A stretch of 64,000 bases of DNA from Ruminiclostridium sufflavum DSM 19573 (GCF_003208175.1 NZ_QKMR01000002.1:242024-306023); one strand, 5' to 3'. Numbered from the stretch's first letter, positions 26,568 to 35,385 are shown. The notes: a model not told the origin generated them from the sequence alone. Translations and numbers: made by a program.

Positions 26568-27213
26568 ATCCGCCCAAGGTGATGTCCTGCTTATCATACC
26601 AATCCAAGGCCTGATAAAAATGCTCGGGTTTAAAATCCGGCCAATATTCATCAACCACGTAAAAATCCGCATAGATGGATTGCACGGGTAAGAAGCCGCT
26701 TAACCGCCTTCTTCCGCCCCAGCGGATTATTAAGTCAATTCGTGAAATAGCATTGGATTTCATCCCCGTAATTATATTTTTTCTGTAAGCTCCTGTACCC
26801 GCTGCTGCCAAGTGGCCTAAATCCCATTCCCAGCCGTAGTTAACAAGAAAATTAACCTTGATTCCTCCTTTACCGAAGGCTCTTCTGGTGGTATAGCTGC
26901 TTAGCTCCTCCGGGAACATTTTTGATTCGTTATTTCCTACCACCAGCAATGAGGCATTTTCACCGGATAACAGCTTAACCGCATTGACGCAGGCGTCTGT
27001 AAAGGCTTGGCGCTGTGTCATGGGGCGTTTATTGTTGTCTGTGGTAAAGCCATAATAGGTTATCTCCTTAACACCAATTTGTTCACATAGCTTAAAAACA
27101 GCCAATCCTGGTTCAAGACCGGTGGCATAGCCTTTTTCCTTGCTCATTCCGTTGGATACAGCCCATCTTCTGTTGCCATCAGGAATAATTCCAATATGTG
27201 CGGGTATTCGCAT
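26566..27213 (-). CDS. Divergent cis-prenyltransferase (UppS family)
   Basis: Member of the undecaprenyl diphosphate synthase family, which condenses isopentenyl diphosphate on an allylic primer. From ATG 27213 (GAGGTG upstream on the minus strand) it is 215 residues, shorter than the usual 240-260. The catalytic aspartate block reads IIPDGNRRWA at 9-18 where classical UppS has MDGNGRWA, and the late block reads DLIIRWGGRRRLSGFLPVQS instead of DLLIRTSGEQRLSNFLLWQS. The framework is intact but substrate contacts differ, so chain length or acceptor may differ from housekeeping UppS. It stands alone, convergent with the GH39 gene. Confidence 0.8.
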   Translation of the reverse strand: MRIPAHIGIIPDGNRRWAVSNGMSKEKGYATGLEPGLAVFKLCEQIGVKEITYYGFTTDNNKRPMTQRQAFTDACVNAVKLLSGENASLLVVGNNESKMFPEELSSYTTRRAFGKGGIKVNFLVNYGWEWDLGHLAAAGTGAYRKNIITGMKSNAISRIDLIIRWGGRRRLSGFLPVQSIYADFYVVDEYWPDFKPEHFYQALDWYDKQDITLGG

Positions 27214-27641
27214 TATAGTCACCTCATCTTAACAATATATTTTTCAGCATATTTCTAATAGGTATTGTTAACATTAATTACATAATTTATCCAACAAATA
27301 AAAACGACTCAATTTTATCCTATTTTTCACTAAAAGATTTTAATATACAGCAAGATTTGCCTGTACAGATTTCTCGCAGCATTGTATAATTAAATGGTAA
27401 TTTAATAATGATTTACAGTATAAACATATTATTACTAAAGCCTGTTATGCCCTTCAAGCTAGCGGCTGACCGTAATTGCTTTATATAATATTACCTGCAT
27501 ATTATTACCTGCATATTATTACATATCATGATAATATATAATGCTATTTTTCGTACCCGTGATTATTACATAATAGTATTAATTATTATATTATTTTACA
27601 ATTTTATAATAAAAAATAATTTTAAGGGGGAGATGTTAATT
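27214..27641. other. AT-rich divergent intergenic region
   Basis: 428 bases between the minus-strand prenyltransferase and the GH9 gene. It contains a candidate promoter at 27362-27390, a degenerate repeat end near 27466 (CCGTAATTGCTTTA) and a tandem TATTACCTGCATAT duplication near 27488-27515. No cre-like site was seen. Confidence 0.5.
27362..27390 (+). promoter_or_regulatory. Candidate promoter of the GH9 gene
   Basis: TGTACA at 27362-27367 and a perfect TATAAT at 27385-27390 are separated by 17 bases. The leader would be about 245 bases, long but common for cellulosomal genes. Confidence 0.4.
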
Positions 27642-29831
27642 ATGGGGAAAATGAAATGTGAGCTTGTACACAAAAAAATTTTCCGATCAACTGCTTTAAT
27701 GCTTGTGGCTTCTTTAGTGCTGACTTTATTTGCTTTTGTTCAGGAAGCACAATCTGCCGCTTCACCGCGAACCGGAGGGTCTTACTACAATTATGGTGAA
27801 GTAATGCAAAAGGCTATCCTTTTCTACAAAGCAAACCGTCTGGGAGACTTGCCTGATGACTATATTTTGCCGTATAGGGCTGATGCCGCAATGACTGACG
27901 GAAAGGATGCAGGTCTTGATTTGACAGGAGGCTGGGCCGATGCAGGAGACGGTATCAAGTTTACCCATCCTATGTCATATGCCGCGGGTCAATTGGGATG
28001 GGCTGTATATGAGTACCGTGATGCATTTGAAGAGTCAGGGCAGATAGATGACATCCTTGACGAAATTAAGTGGGCTACAGATTTCTTTATCAAAGCGCAT
28101 CCGAGTCCGGAGGTATTATATTACATGTGCGGCTATGAGGCATCGGATCATTCTGTTTGGATACCTCATGAGCTTCTGGATTACAGAACTGACAGAAAAT
28201 CCTTTGTACTTAACTCAAAGGTGCCAGGCTCTGACGTTGCAGGCTCAACTGCTGCGGCGTTAGCTATTGCATCTCTTATTTTCGAGAAAACAGATCCGGA
28301 ATATGCGGAAAAATGCCTGACACATGCAAAGCAGATTTTTGCTTTTGGTGACAAGTACAGAGGTAAAAATCCTCTTGATACACTGTATCCGTCAGGCGGC
28401 TATATGGATGATCTGGCTTGGGGTGCTATTTGGCTTTACATTAAGACCAATGATTCTTCTTATCTGGACAAAGCAAAGTCAGTACTGCCTACCACCGTAT
28501 TAGGCGGAGGGCATACTCACTGCTGGGATGATGTCAGCTACGGTGCCGCACTGAAGCTGGCCCAGCTGACTCATGAGGAGGGTTATATAAAGGCGGTTGA
28601 AAAGAATCTGGATTCATGGATGCCGGACGGAAGTATTACATATACTCCGGGAGGTCTGGCTTGGCTTTCCCAGTGGGGTTCTCTGCGATATGCAACAACA
28701 GCGGCATTTTTAGCCTTTGTATGGTCTGATGACGATACTGTATGCACAGCTTCTAAAAAGCAGAAGTATCATAATTTCGCAGAGAGTCAGGTAAACTACG
28801 CTCTTGGTGATAATCCACGCAAAGGAAGCTACGTAGTGGGATTCGGCGAAAATGCGCCGGAACATCCTCATCACAGGACGGCTCACGGTTCATGGACAAG
28901 CCAGCTTACAACACCTGATTATCACAGGCATATTCTGTATGGTGCTTTGGTTGGCGGCCCCGGTTCGGATGACAGCTGGAAGGATGATATCAAGGATTAT
29001 ATGCTCAATGAGGTGGCTACTGACTACAATGCCGGCTTTGTCGGTTCTTTAGCCAAAATGTATGATATGTACGGGGGAGATCCGTTGGAAAATTGGCCGC
29101 AGCCTGAGGATTTTAAAGCTCCGCAGGATGACATAACCGAATATTTCTGCAGAGGCTGGATAATCTATGAAGGTTATGGAGCAACAAATATCATGTTCCA
29201 GCTGAATAACCGTTCGTCATGGCCTCCTACAATGAAGGACAAGCTGTCTGTCCGGTATTATATGGATCTTTCGGAATTATTTGAGGCAGGAAAGGGCTTG
29301 GAGGATGTATCCATAACACTTGGAGACAATCAGGGAGCAAAGCTTATAGGATTAAAGCAGTATAAGGACAATATTTATTACTTTACGGTGGACTTTACAG
29401 GAACACAGCTTATGCCGGCGGAATGGGAATTATGCGAGAAGGATGCCACGGTGTCCATAAAGTATAAGGATGCGAGTATTGGTTCAAATGAAAATGACTG
29501 GTCTTATAAGACTCTTACCGGCCCTCCGGACTATGATGCCACTTCTTTCGCAGGGTTGACGCCATATATTCCGGTATATGACAACGGACGGCTTTTATGG
29601 GGTGAAGAACCGGCAGGAGGCAGTCCGCAATTTACTTACGGTGATATAAACGATGACGGCGGTGTTGATGCAATTGATTTTGCATTGCTGAAAAAAATAT
29701 TGCTGGGGGATAAGCCCGACAATGCAAATATGTCGGCGGCGGATGTAAATGATGACGGTGACGTAAATGCTATTGACTTTGCTATTTTAAAAAGTTATTT
29801 AATAGGCAGCATCACTTCATTGCCTAAATAA
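27642..29831 (+). CDS. Secreted GH9 endoglucanase-type enzyme with CBM3c and dockerin
   Basis: From ATG 27642 (AAGGGGGAGA upstream) it is 729 residues. Order: signal peptide (about 1-37, cleavage near QSAA), GH9 catalytic domain (about 42-490), CBM3c (about 505-645), type I dockerin (about 663-729). The GH9 aspartate pair is in WADAGDGIKF near residue 107, where most GH9 enzymes have DAGDH; HPHHRTAHG and DYNAGFVGSLAKM mark the domain end. The CBM3c has FQLNNRSSWPPTMKDKLSVRYY. Both dockerin repeats have calcium loops (DINDDGGVDAIDFALLKK and DVNDDGDVNAIDFAILKS) with Ala-Ile at the recognition positions, as in C. cellulolyticum-type dockerins. It would join a cellulosome. Confidence 0.95.
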   Translation: MGKMKCELVHKKIFRSTALMLVASLVLTLFAFVQEAQSAASPRTGGSYYNYGEVMQKAILFYKANRLGDLPDDYILPYRADAAMTDGKDAGLDLTGGWADAGDGIKFTHPMSYAAGQLGWAVYEYRDAFEESGQIDDILDEIKWATDFFIKAHPSPEVLYYMCGYEASDHSVWIPHELLDYRTDRKSFVLNSKVPGSDVAGSTAAALAIASLIFEKTDPEYAEKCLTHAKQIFAFGDKYRGKNPLDTLYPSGGYMDDLAWGAIWLYIKTNDSSYLDKAKSVLPTTVLGGGHTHCWDDVSYGAALKLAQLTHEEGYIKAVEKNLDSWMPDGSITYTPGGLAWLSQWGSLRYATTAAFLAFVWSDDDTVCTASKKQKYHNFAESQVNYALGDNPRKGSYVVGFGENAPEHPHHRTAHGSWTSQLTTPDYHRHILYGALVGGPGSDDSWKDDIKDYMLNEVATDYNAGFVGSLAKMYDMYGGDPLENWPQPEDFKAPQDDITEYFCRGWIIYEGYGATNIMFQLNNRSSWPPTMKDKLSVRYYMDLSELFEAGKGLEDVSITLGDNQGAKLIGLKQYKDNIYYFTVDFTGTQLMPAEWELCEKDATVSIKYKDASIGSNENDWSYKTLTGPPDYDATSFAGLTPYIPVYDNGRLLWGEEPAGGSPQFTYGDINDDGGVDAIDFALLKKILLGDKPDNANMSAADVNDDGDVNAIDFAILKSYLIGSITSLPK

Positions 29832-30079
29832 TGCCGCTGTGCTTTCATAGGTGTTTTTAAGGCCTAAGAATATTTGCAGGGGAGTGAAAAACGGAATAAT
29901 ATCATTTTGCTGATATCTCAGACTTAAATACATATGAAAAATTTGCGCTCATAATTAAAGCAGAGAGACATAAATATGAGCAGAGCTAAGAACAAAGGAT
30001 TAAATTAACTGCGGAAAATTAAGGGGAAGCGCAGTATTTTGATTAATGTCTTTATTATTAGAACAGGGGGATTTTTGCA

Positions 30080-31672
30080 ATGAAAAGAATGACTCGTTTC
30101 ACATGCTTGGCAATAGTGACGATGCTTTTAGTGACAATGCTTGCGCCTTCAGCTTCGTATGCCGCATCGTCAGTTACTCTTGACTGGGACACCGAATATC
30201 AGACAATTGACGGCTTCGGTGTATCGGAAGCTTTTCATCAGTCAAATAATATTGCTCTTTTGGGAACTGCAAAGCAGAAGGAAATTTATGATTTGTTATT
30301 TTCAACTGAAAAGGGAGCCGGTTTCTCAATATTCCGTTCAATTTTGGGTGACGGAGGAACCTGGGGAGATGCACAGGACGGACCGAACAAGACAATGCAG
30401 CCTTCTGCCTCAACATGGGACTGGAAGGAATCCAATGATGATCAGATACCTATGATTAAGACTATTCAGGCAGATTACGGGATTGATAAAATTCAGTATA
30501 CTGTATGGAGTCCTCCGGCATGGATGAAGACAACCGGCTCTGTTGCAGGGGGTTCGCTGAGCACTGATAAATATCAGGCTTATGCCACATATCTGGCTGA
30601 GCATATTAAAAATTACAAAGCAAAATTCGGAATTGAAATCACTCATATCGGAATACAGAATGAGCCTGATCTGACCACTGCCTATTCCTCATGTGTATGG
30701 ACTGCGGCTCAGTTCAAAACCTTTATGAAGGATTATCTGGTGCCTACATTTGATAAAGAGGGCATAACGGCAAAGGTTATTATGGGAGAAAAGATGACAT
30801 GCTCCGAAGCAATGGCAATAGACTGTCTGAATGATGCTGCTGCGCTGACAAGGACAGACATTGTAGGATGCCATAATTATGGCTCTTCCTATGCAGCCTT
30901 CCCTACTACAAAGGCTAAGGGAAAAGGAATATGGCAAACCGAAATATCGGATATGAACGGCAATGATCTTACAATTACTGACGGCTTGAACTGGGCGAAG
31001 CAGGTTTATGATTTCATGACGGTGACACAGGGGAATGCATGGAATTACTGGTGGGGTGCATGCTATAAGACATGGAACGGCGAAGGCCTGATACAGATGG
31101 ATATGAATGCGAAAACTTATAAGATTGCTAAAAGGCTGTATACCATTGGACAATATGCAAGATTCATAAGACCTGACTGGAAAAGATTCGAGGCTACTAA
31201 AAATCCGGTATCAGGTGTATATGTAACTGCTTACAAGGACCCGGAAACAGGTAAGTTTGCAGTTGTTGCTATAAACAACGGTTCATCAAGCCAAGCTGTC
31301 ACATACAATTTGAAGGGCTTCGAAGCCGCATCGGTAACACCTTATACGACTTCGGCAACTCAGAATTTAGCCGAAGGCTCCGAAATAGCGCTTAATGGAA
31401 CAAGCTTTTCGGCTACTTTGGCAGCGAACTCAGTAACTACCTTTGTCGGAGGAACTGATTCGGGAACTTACGGGGATGTTAACGGTGACAATGCTGTAGA
31501 TGCGCTTGACTTTGCAATAATCAAACAGTACCTTATCGGGCAGATAAGCACTTTTCCGGGCAAAGACGGCATGAAGCTTGCAGATGTAAACCAAGACGGC
31601 AGTGTGGATGCTCTGGATTTTGCAATCGTTAAGAAGTATCTGCTGGGCAATATAGACAGGCTGCCTGTTTAG
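30080..31672 (+). CDS. Secreted GH30 (subfamily 8-like) xylanase with dockerin
   Basis: 530 residues: signal peptide (about 1-28, SYA cleavage), GH30 catalytic barrel plus side beta-domain (about 31-455), type I dockerin (about 464-530; repeats DVNGDNAVDALDFAIIKQ and DVNQDGSVDALDFAIVKK with Ala-Leu). The acid/base glutamate is in GIQNEPD (E195) and the nucleophile in IWQTEISDM (E288). The loop after the nucleophile reads NYWWGACYKTWNGEG and lacks the arginine that contacts glucuronic acid in Bacillus XynC (YIRRSYG), so this is probably not a strict glucuronoxylanase. GGGGG precedes the ATG. It lies 248 bases after the GH9 gene. Confidence 0.92.
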   Translation: MKRMTRFTCLAIVTMLLVTMLAPSASYAASSVTLDWDTEYQTIDGFGVSEAFHQSNNIALLGTAKQKEIYDLLFSTEKGAGFSIFRSILGDGGTWGDAQDGPNKTMQPSASTWDWKESNDDQIPMIKTIQADYGIDKIQYTVWSPPAWMKTTGSVAGGSLSTDKYQAYATYLAEHIKNYKAKFGIEITHIGIQNEPDLTTAYSSCVWTAAQFKTFMKDYLVPTFDKEGITAKVIMGEKMTCSEAMAIDCLNDAAALTRTDIVGCHNYGSSYAAFPTTKAKGKGIWQTEISDMNGNDLTITDGLNWAKQVYDFMTVTQGNAWNYWWGACYKTWNGEGLIQMDMNAKTYKIAKRLYTIGQYARFIRPDWKRFEATKNPVSGVYVTAYKDPETGKFAVVAINNGSSSQAVTYNLKGFEAASVTPYTTSATQNLAEGSEIALNGTSFSATLAANSVTTFVGGTDSGTYGDVNGDNAVDALDFAIIKQYLIGQISTFPGKDGMKLADVNQDGSVDALDFAIVKKYLLGNIDRLPV

Positions 31673-31708
31673 ACAGAAATATTTAATCTAAAGGCAACAG
31701 CAGCTTTT

Positions 31709-31755
31709 AATAGGAGCAAAGTCTTCTGCTGACAGCAGGAGGGCTTGCTCCTATT
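31709..31755 (+). terminator. Hairpin terminator of the GH30 gene
   Basis: AATAGGAGCAA (31709-31719) pairs perfectly with TTGCTCCTATT (31745-31755); an inner TTCTGCTGACAGCAGGA adds a second helix. The T-run is interrupted, so termination may be incomplete. Confidence 0.6.
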
Positions 31756-31799
31756 ATTTGACTTTGTTTTGCCAAACTATAGGATAATATAATCGATTC

Positions 31800-31825
31800 T
31801 TTAGGCGATAGTAATTGACTTTTAG
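31800..31825 (-). repeat. MITE-like element fragment (L end)
   Basis: TTTAGGCGATAGTAATTGAC followed by TTTTAG matches the L end of the family in reverse orientation. Only the end remains. Confidence 0.55.
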
Positions 31826-31850
31826 TGACATATGCAATTTCAGTCTCTTC

Positions 31851-32669
31851 TTAAAAAATTGCCAGCATCAAAATTCTTATGCCTGCAATTCCTAGTGCAA
31901 TTGCAAGCCCCCGTATTATGAAGCTGCCGCCAAAGCGTTTTGAAAGCCTCGCTCCAAGCTGTGCGCCGAAAAGTACTCCTATGGATAAGCCAATTGTCTG
32001 AATAATTCCTTTTGATAAAGCTCCTGAAAAAAGATGAACTATTGTGCCCGATAAGGACATTCCGGCCAGAACAAAGTGGGAAGTGGCTGTTGCTATATGA
32101 ACGGGAAAGTTCAGAGAATGTACCAATACAGGCACATGTATAATTCCTCCTCCTATTCCTAAAACACTGGATAAATATCCCACAAATATGCTGATTATCA
32201 CACCCAGCACAGGATTATATGAGAAGGTATGTACAACACCTTCAATATCTGTTATGGTACGCGTTACCCGCTTTTTTGAAGGGGTATTCCCTGAGGTTCT
32301 TTTGTTTTCCGGGTTAGCCATTAAAAATATTGATGCTGCAATGAGTAATGCTCCGAATAATATATTAAAAATATTTCTTGGTATTATTGAAGTAGTGAGG
32401 GCTCCTAATATTGAGCCGGGCAGTGTGGCAAGGGCAAAAAGCAGACCTGATTTATAGTCTATTTTCTTCATTTTTGCGTAGGCAATTGAGCCTGACAGTG
32501 AGTTGAAGAATACAACAGCCAGAGAAATGCTTGTAATAGTTTCGGGACTTTTATCAGGATACAGCAGCAAAAGAACCGGTACTAATATAAAACCGCCTCC
32601 CGCACCTATTAATGTACCGAAGGTTCCAACCATAAAGCCCAAGGGAATAAGCCATAGAAACTGTTCCAT
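31851..32669 (-). CDS. TauE/SafE-family anion exporter
   Basis: A 272-residue membrane protein of the sulfite/organosulfonate exporter family. The first segment carries the family glycine motif GTFGTLIGAGGGFILVPVLL, repeated in inverted form in the second half as SSVLGIGGGIIHVPVLV near residue 165; about eight hydrophobic segments are visible. A charged cytoplasmic linker (NKRTSGNTPSKKRVTR) separates the halves. It is the second gene of a minus-strand pair with the YeiH-like gene, both potential sulfur-anion exporters, which suggests efflux of sulfite, thiosulfate or a sulfonate. Confidence 0.88.
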   Translation of the reverse strand: MEQFLWLIPLGFMVGTFGTLIGAGGGFILVPVLLLLYPDKSPETITSISLAVVFFNSLSGSIAYAKMKKIDYKSGLLFALATLPGSILGALTTSIIPRNIFNILFGALLIAASIFLMANPENKRTSGNTPSKKRVTRTITDIEGVVHTFSYNPVLGVIISIFVGYLSSVLGIGGGIIHVPVLVHSLNFPVHIATATSHFVLAGMSLSGTIVHLFSGALSKGIIQTIGLSIGVLFGAQLGARLSKRFGGSFIIRGLAIALGIAGIRILMLAIF

Positions 32670-32766
32670 AATAAAATTTCAACCTCCAAAAAAATATATT
32701 TACCTTTGTGCACAATTATATTATTATTCTGCTTATAACAAAATTTAATGTAGTAAAACAGGCTTT

Positions 32767-33774
32767 TTAAATTTGTCCTGTGGCAAGCTGAACTCCTATG
32801 CTGACCAATGATACAGTAAACCATAGCAGTAAACCCATGAAAAGAGGCTTGAAGCCTGTTTTCATCATATCCTTGAAATTTGCACTGAGGCCTACGGCAG
32901 ATAAAGCCATCACAATCATAAATTTGCCTGCGGAGGACAAAAAGTCTGCAACACCTTGGTTGAATATACCCAAGGTATTTAAAAGAGATGCTGCCAAAAA
33001 GCCCATTATAAACCAGGGAAAAATTTTTTTGAAGCTGTAATTAATTGTTTCATCGGCTTTAGCGGCTTTCTTCTTTTTGAATATTGTAACCGCTGCAAAA
33101 ATTAAGGATATAGGGATTATCATAGTGGTGCGTGTCAGTTTCACAATGGTGGCATAGGCTCCGGCTGCGTTGCTAAAAGCATAGCCTGCGGCCACAACCG
33201 AGGAGGTGTCGTTTACTGCCGTTCCCGCCCATAAACCGAAGGCATTGTCTGAAAAGCCCAACAAGTGTCCGAGAGGCGGAAATATCAATACTGCTATGAT
33301 ATTAAAGAAAAATATGGTTGATATTGAATAGGCTACTTCCTTTTCATCTGCCTCAATGACAGGGGAGACAGCGGCAATTGCAGAACCGCCGCATATTGCA
33401 GTACCTACGCCTATCAGGCTGGTAAGGTTGAAGGGGATTTTCATAAGTCTTCCGAGGGCAAAGGCGGCAATGAAAGCAGAGACTATCGTGCACAGCATTA
33501 CAGCCAGAGAGTCAAGACCTGTCTCCCATACCTGAGCAAGGCTCAGACCTGTACCCAGAAGTATTATGGCATACTGAAGAATTTTTTTTGAGGTGAATTT
33601 TACTCCGTTAACCGTATATGAGGGTTTGCCAATAGTATTATTTATGATTATTCCTATTATTATGCCGAATACCGATCCGCCTATAATGGGAAATTTACTG
33701 CCCAGAAAGGTAGAAAAGAGTGCAATTAAAAAGGTTAATAATATTCCTGCAGTGTTTTTTCGCAGCCAGTCCAT
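32767..33774 (-). CDS. YeiH-family (UPF0324) putative sulfate exporter
   Basis: 335 residues with about ten hydrophobic segments. It starts with a short charged tail then GILLTFLIALFSTFLGSKFP; GVGTAICGGSAIAAVSPVIEADEKEVAYS near residue 120 and GTAVNDTSSVVAAGYAFS near residue 185 are hallmark blocks of the YeiH family. GGAGGC precedes the ATG on the minus strand. It lies 97 bases upstream of the TauE/SafE gene and likely forms an operon with it. In enterobacteria YeiH neighbours a LysR regulator; here the nearest regulator upstream is LacI type. Confidence 0.88.
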   Translation of the reverse strand: MDWLRKNTAGILLTFLIALFSTFLGSKFPIIGGSVFGIIIGIIINNTIGKPSYTVNGVKFTSKKILQYAIILLGTGLSLAQVWETGLDSLAVMLCTIVSAFIAAFALGRLMKIPFNLTSLIGVGTAICGGSAIAAVSPVIEADEKEVAYSISTIFFFNIIAVLIFPPLGHLLGFSDNAFGLWAGTAVNDTSSVVAAGYAFSNAAGAYATIVKLTRTTMIIPISLIFAAVTIFKKKKAAKADETINYSFKKIFPWFIMGFLAASLLNTLGIFNQGVADFLSSAGKFMIVMALSAVGLSANFKDMMKTGFKPLFMGLLLWFTVSLVSIGVQLATGQI

Positions 33775-33808
33775 ATAAATGCCTCCAATAGCTTTGTTAG
33801 TTTACTGT

Positions 33809-33834
33809 ATTGCGGGCTTGTCTGAGCCCGCAAT
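33809..33834. repeat. Strong palindrome between lacI-type and yeiH-type genes
   Basis: ATTGCGGGCT (33809-33818) and AGCCCGCAAT (33825-33834) form a perfect ten-base stem with a six-base loop. It could end the lacI-type transcript or serve as an operator for the exporter pair; a T-run is lacking on the minus strand. Confidence 0.5.
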
Positions 33835-33977
33835 ATTATTATAAAGTATAATTGCCATAAATAAAAATTATGATTTGTTATAATTGTATAAGAAAAATTT
33901 ATGGAACGCTTTCTGGAGCCAATTATAATGGCTGATTGAATAAGGATATTGTAAAAGCATGGATTTTTATACTGGTA

Positions 33978-34970
33978 CTATTCATTCAGCTTTTTGCAGG
34001 AATTTCCTATTACCAGTGATACATCTATAATGTAATGCTTTGGCTGGTCTGCCGGAGAAACAACACATTCAAACAGTCTTTGCGCGATAAGATTTATATC
34101 CTGCTTAATGGTAGTTATCTTAGGATAAAAATACTCTGTATTACATCCGTCAAAGCCAACCAATGAGAAATCGTCAGGTATCCGCATTCCTATCATGTTT
34201 GCTCTTTGATTAAAGCCTATTGCGATTTGGTCATTTGCGCATATAATAGCTGTCGGACGGTTTGGCAATGAACAAAAATAGTCAAAAGCGTTTGCTCCTG
34301 TTTTAGCTTTTAAATCGCCGCTGAAAATATATTCATCAGGCACAGTTATACCCTTTTCTCCAAGTGCGGTAACATAAGCCTGCTTCCTTTCGGTGACCGA
34401 TTTTGTGGCCTTGTCGTAGCCTGCAAAAGCAATCTGCCGGTGGTTCAGATTGAACAGATAGTCAACAAGCAATCTGATTCCCTTTATATTGTCACTTTTT
34501 ACAGATGAGAATGCCTCAGACATCTGTCTGTCGTGAAAAACACAGGTTTGATTGTGTAACTTGTTCCAAGATATGTTTTTAATATGCCCCTCTGTAAAGA
34601 TAACACCCTTTGTCCTTATCCCCTCGCAATACTTTAAATATTCTATTTCTTTTTCAGTATTATTTTCTGTGTTGCAAATCAATAGGGTGTACTTATTTTC
34701 AAATGCAATTTTATTTATTGATTTAACAAGAGATACAAAAAACGGGTTGTCCAAATCAAGAATGAACAGGGCTATGGATTTTGAGGTATTGGAAAACATG
34801 TTTTTAGCCGTTATATTTGGAACGTAGTTATATTTTTCTATTATAGAATTAACTCTTTCACGTACCTCATCGGATGTTTTTGAAGACCCGTTAATAACAC
34901 GTGAAACAGTTGCAATTGAAACACCGGCCAATTGAGCTATTTCTCTTATCCCGATATATTTTTTATTCAT
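33978..34970 (-). CDS. LacI-family transcriptional regulator
   Basis: 330 residues. The N-terminal helix-turn-helix reads IREIAQLAGVSIATVSRVINGSSKTSDEVRERV (about 6-38), the classic LacI headpiece, followed by the hinge and a periplasmic-binding-protein-like effector domain (about 65-330; CANDQIAIGF near 243, SLVGFDGCNTEYF near 268). It is divergent from the glycyl radical enzyme locus at 35386-44637, whose kinase, importer and aldolase indicate a sugar effector, so it is probably the local repressor. A GTAACTGTTAC palindrome lies about 45 bases before its start. Confidence 0.9.
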   Translation of the reverse strand: MNKKYIGIREIAQLAGVSIATVSRVINGSSKTSDEVRERVNSIIEKYNYVPNITAKNMFSNTSKSIALFILDLDNPFFVSLVKSINKIAFENKYTLLICNTENNTEKEIEYLKYCEGIRTKGVIFTEGHIKNISWNKLHNQTCVFHDRQMSEAFSSVKSDNIKGIRLLVDYLFNLNHRQIAFAGYDKATKSVTERKQAYVTALGEKGITVPDEYIFSGDLKAKTGANAFDYFCSLPNRPTAIICANDQIAIGFNQRANMIGMRIPDDFSLVGFDGCNTEYFYPKITTIKQDINLIAQRLFECVVSPADQPKHYIIDVSLVIGNSCKKLNE

Positions 34971-35013
34971 AAATATGTTTTAAATCTCCCGACTGTCAAT
35001 TATTTGTTAAGGT

Positions 35014-35024
35014 GTAACTGTTAC
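35014..35024. promoter_or_regulatory. Candidate LacI-type operator
   Basis: GTAACTGTTAC is a perfect palindrome around a central T, positioned about 44 bases ahead of the lacI-type gene. Related half-sites TGTTACA recur toward the promoter of the divergent operon, including the imperfect GTGTAAATGTTACA near 35177. Assignment to this repressor is inference from position. Confidence 0.45.
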
Positions 35025-35313
35025 TAAAAGTTAATTGCAATTGCCGTTTTAGTGAGGATTATGCTTTTATAACCGATCTTGAGTGCACATAGCTTATTAT
35101 TCCTATAGTTATTGTTACATTATTAATACTATAATAATATTTTTTTGCTTTAAAAGCAACATTTATTAAAATTATTGTGTAAATGTTACATTGAATATGA
35201 AATTTTAAATAATTATTTTTTTAAAAAAATGTAAATTCAAGAAATATAAGCTATAAGAATATTAAAAATGCACAAAAAAACATTAAATTTTAATAAAAAT
35301 TTGTCTAATTCTG

Positions 35314-35341
35314 TTGACAAATAAAATATATGAAGTAAAAT
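35314..35341 (+). promoter_or_regulatory. Sigma-A promoter of the glycyl radical enzyme operon
   Basis: A perfect TTGACA at 35314-35319 and TAAAAT at 35336-35341 are separated by 16 bases. Transcription would start near 35348, with CTTGTTACAA just downstream as a possible repressor site. Confidence 0.6.
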
Positions 35342-35385
35342 ATAAGTATGAAACTTGTTACAAAAAATAAAGGGGGGTATGAATA

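Larger units (their letters stand above)
34971..35385. other. Divergent regulatory region of the glycyl radical locus
   Basis: 415 bases, very AT-rich. It holds the palindrome at 35014-35024, several TGTTAC half-sites (near 35108, 35185, 35356), a degenerate repeat end near 35027 and the promoter at 35314-35341. No coding frame was seen. Confidence 0.5.

Noticed and set aside
27488..27515. CRISPR-like or satellite repeat in TATTACCTGCATAT duplication
   Set aside because: Only one tandem duplication of about 14 bases with no spacers; no CRISPR array or cas gene appears anywhere in the window.
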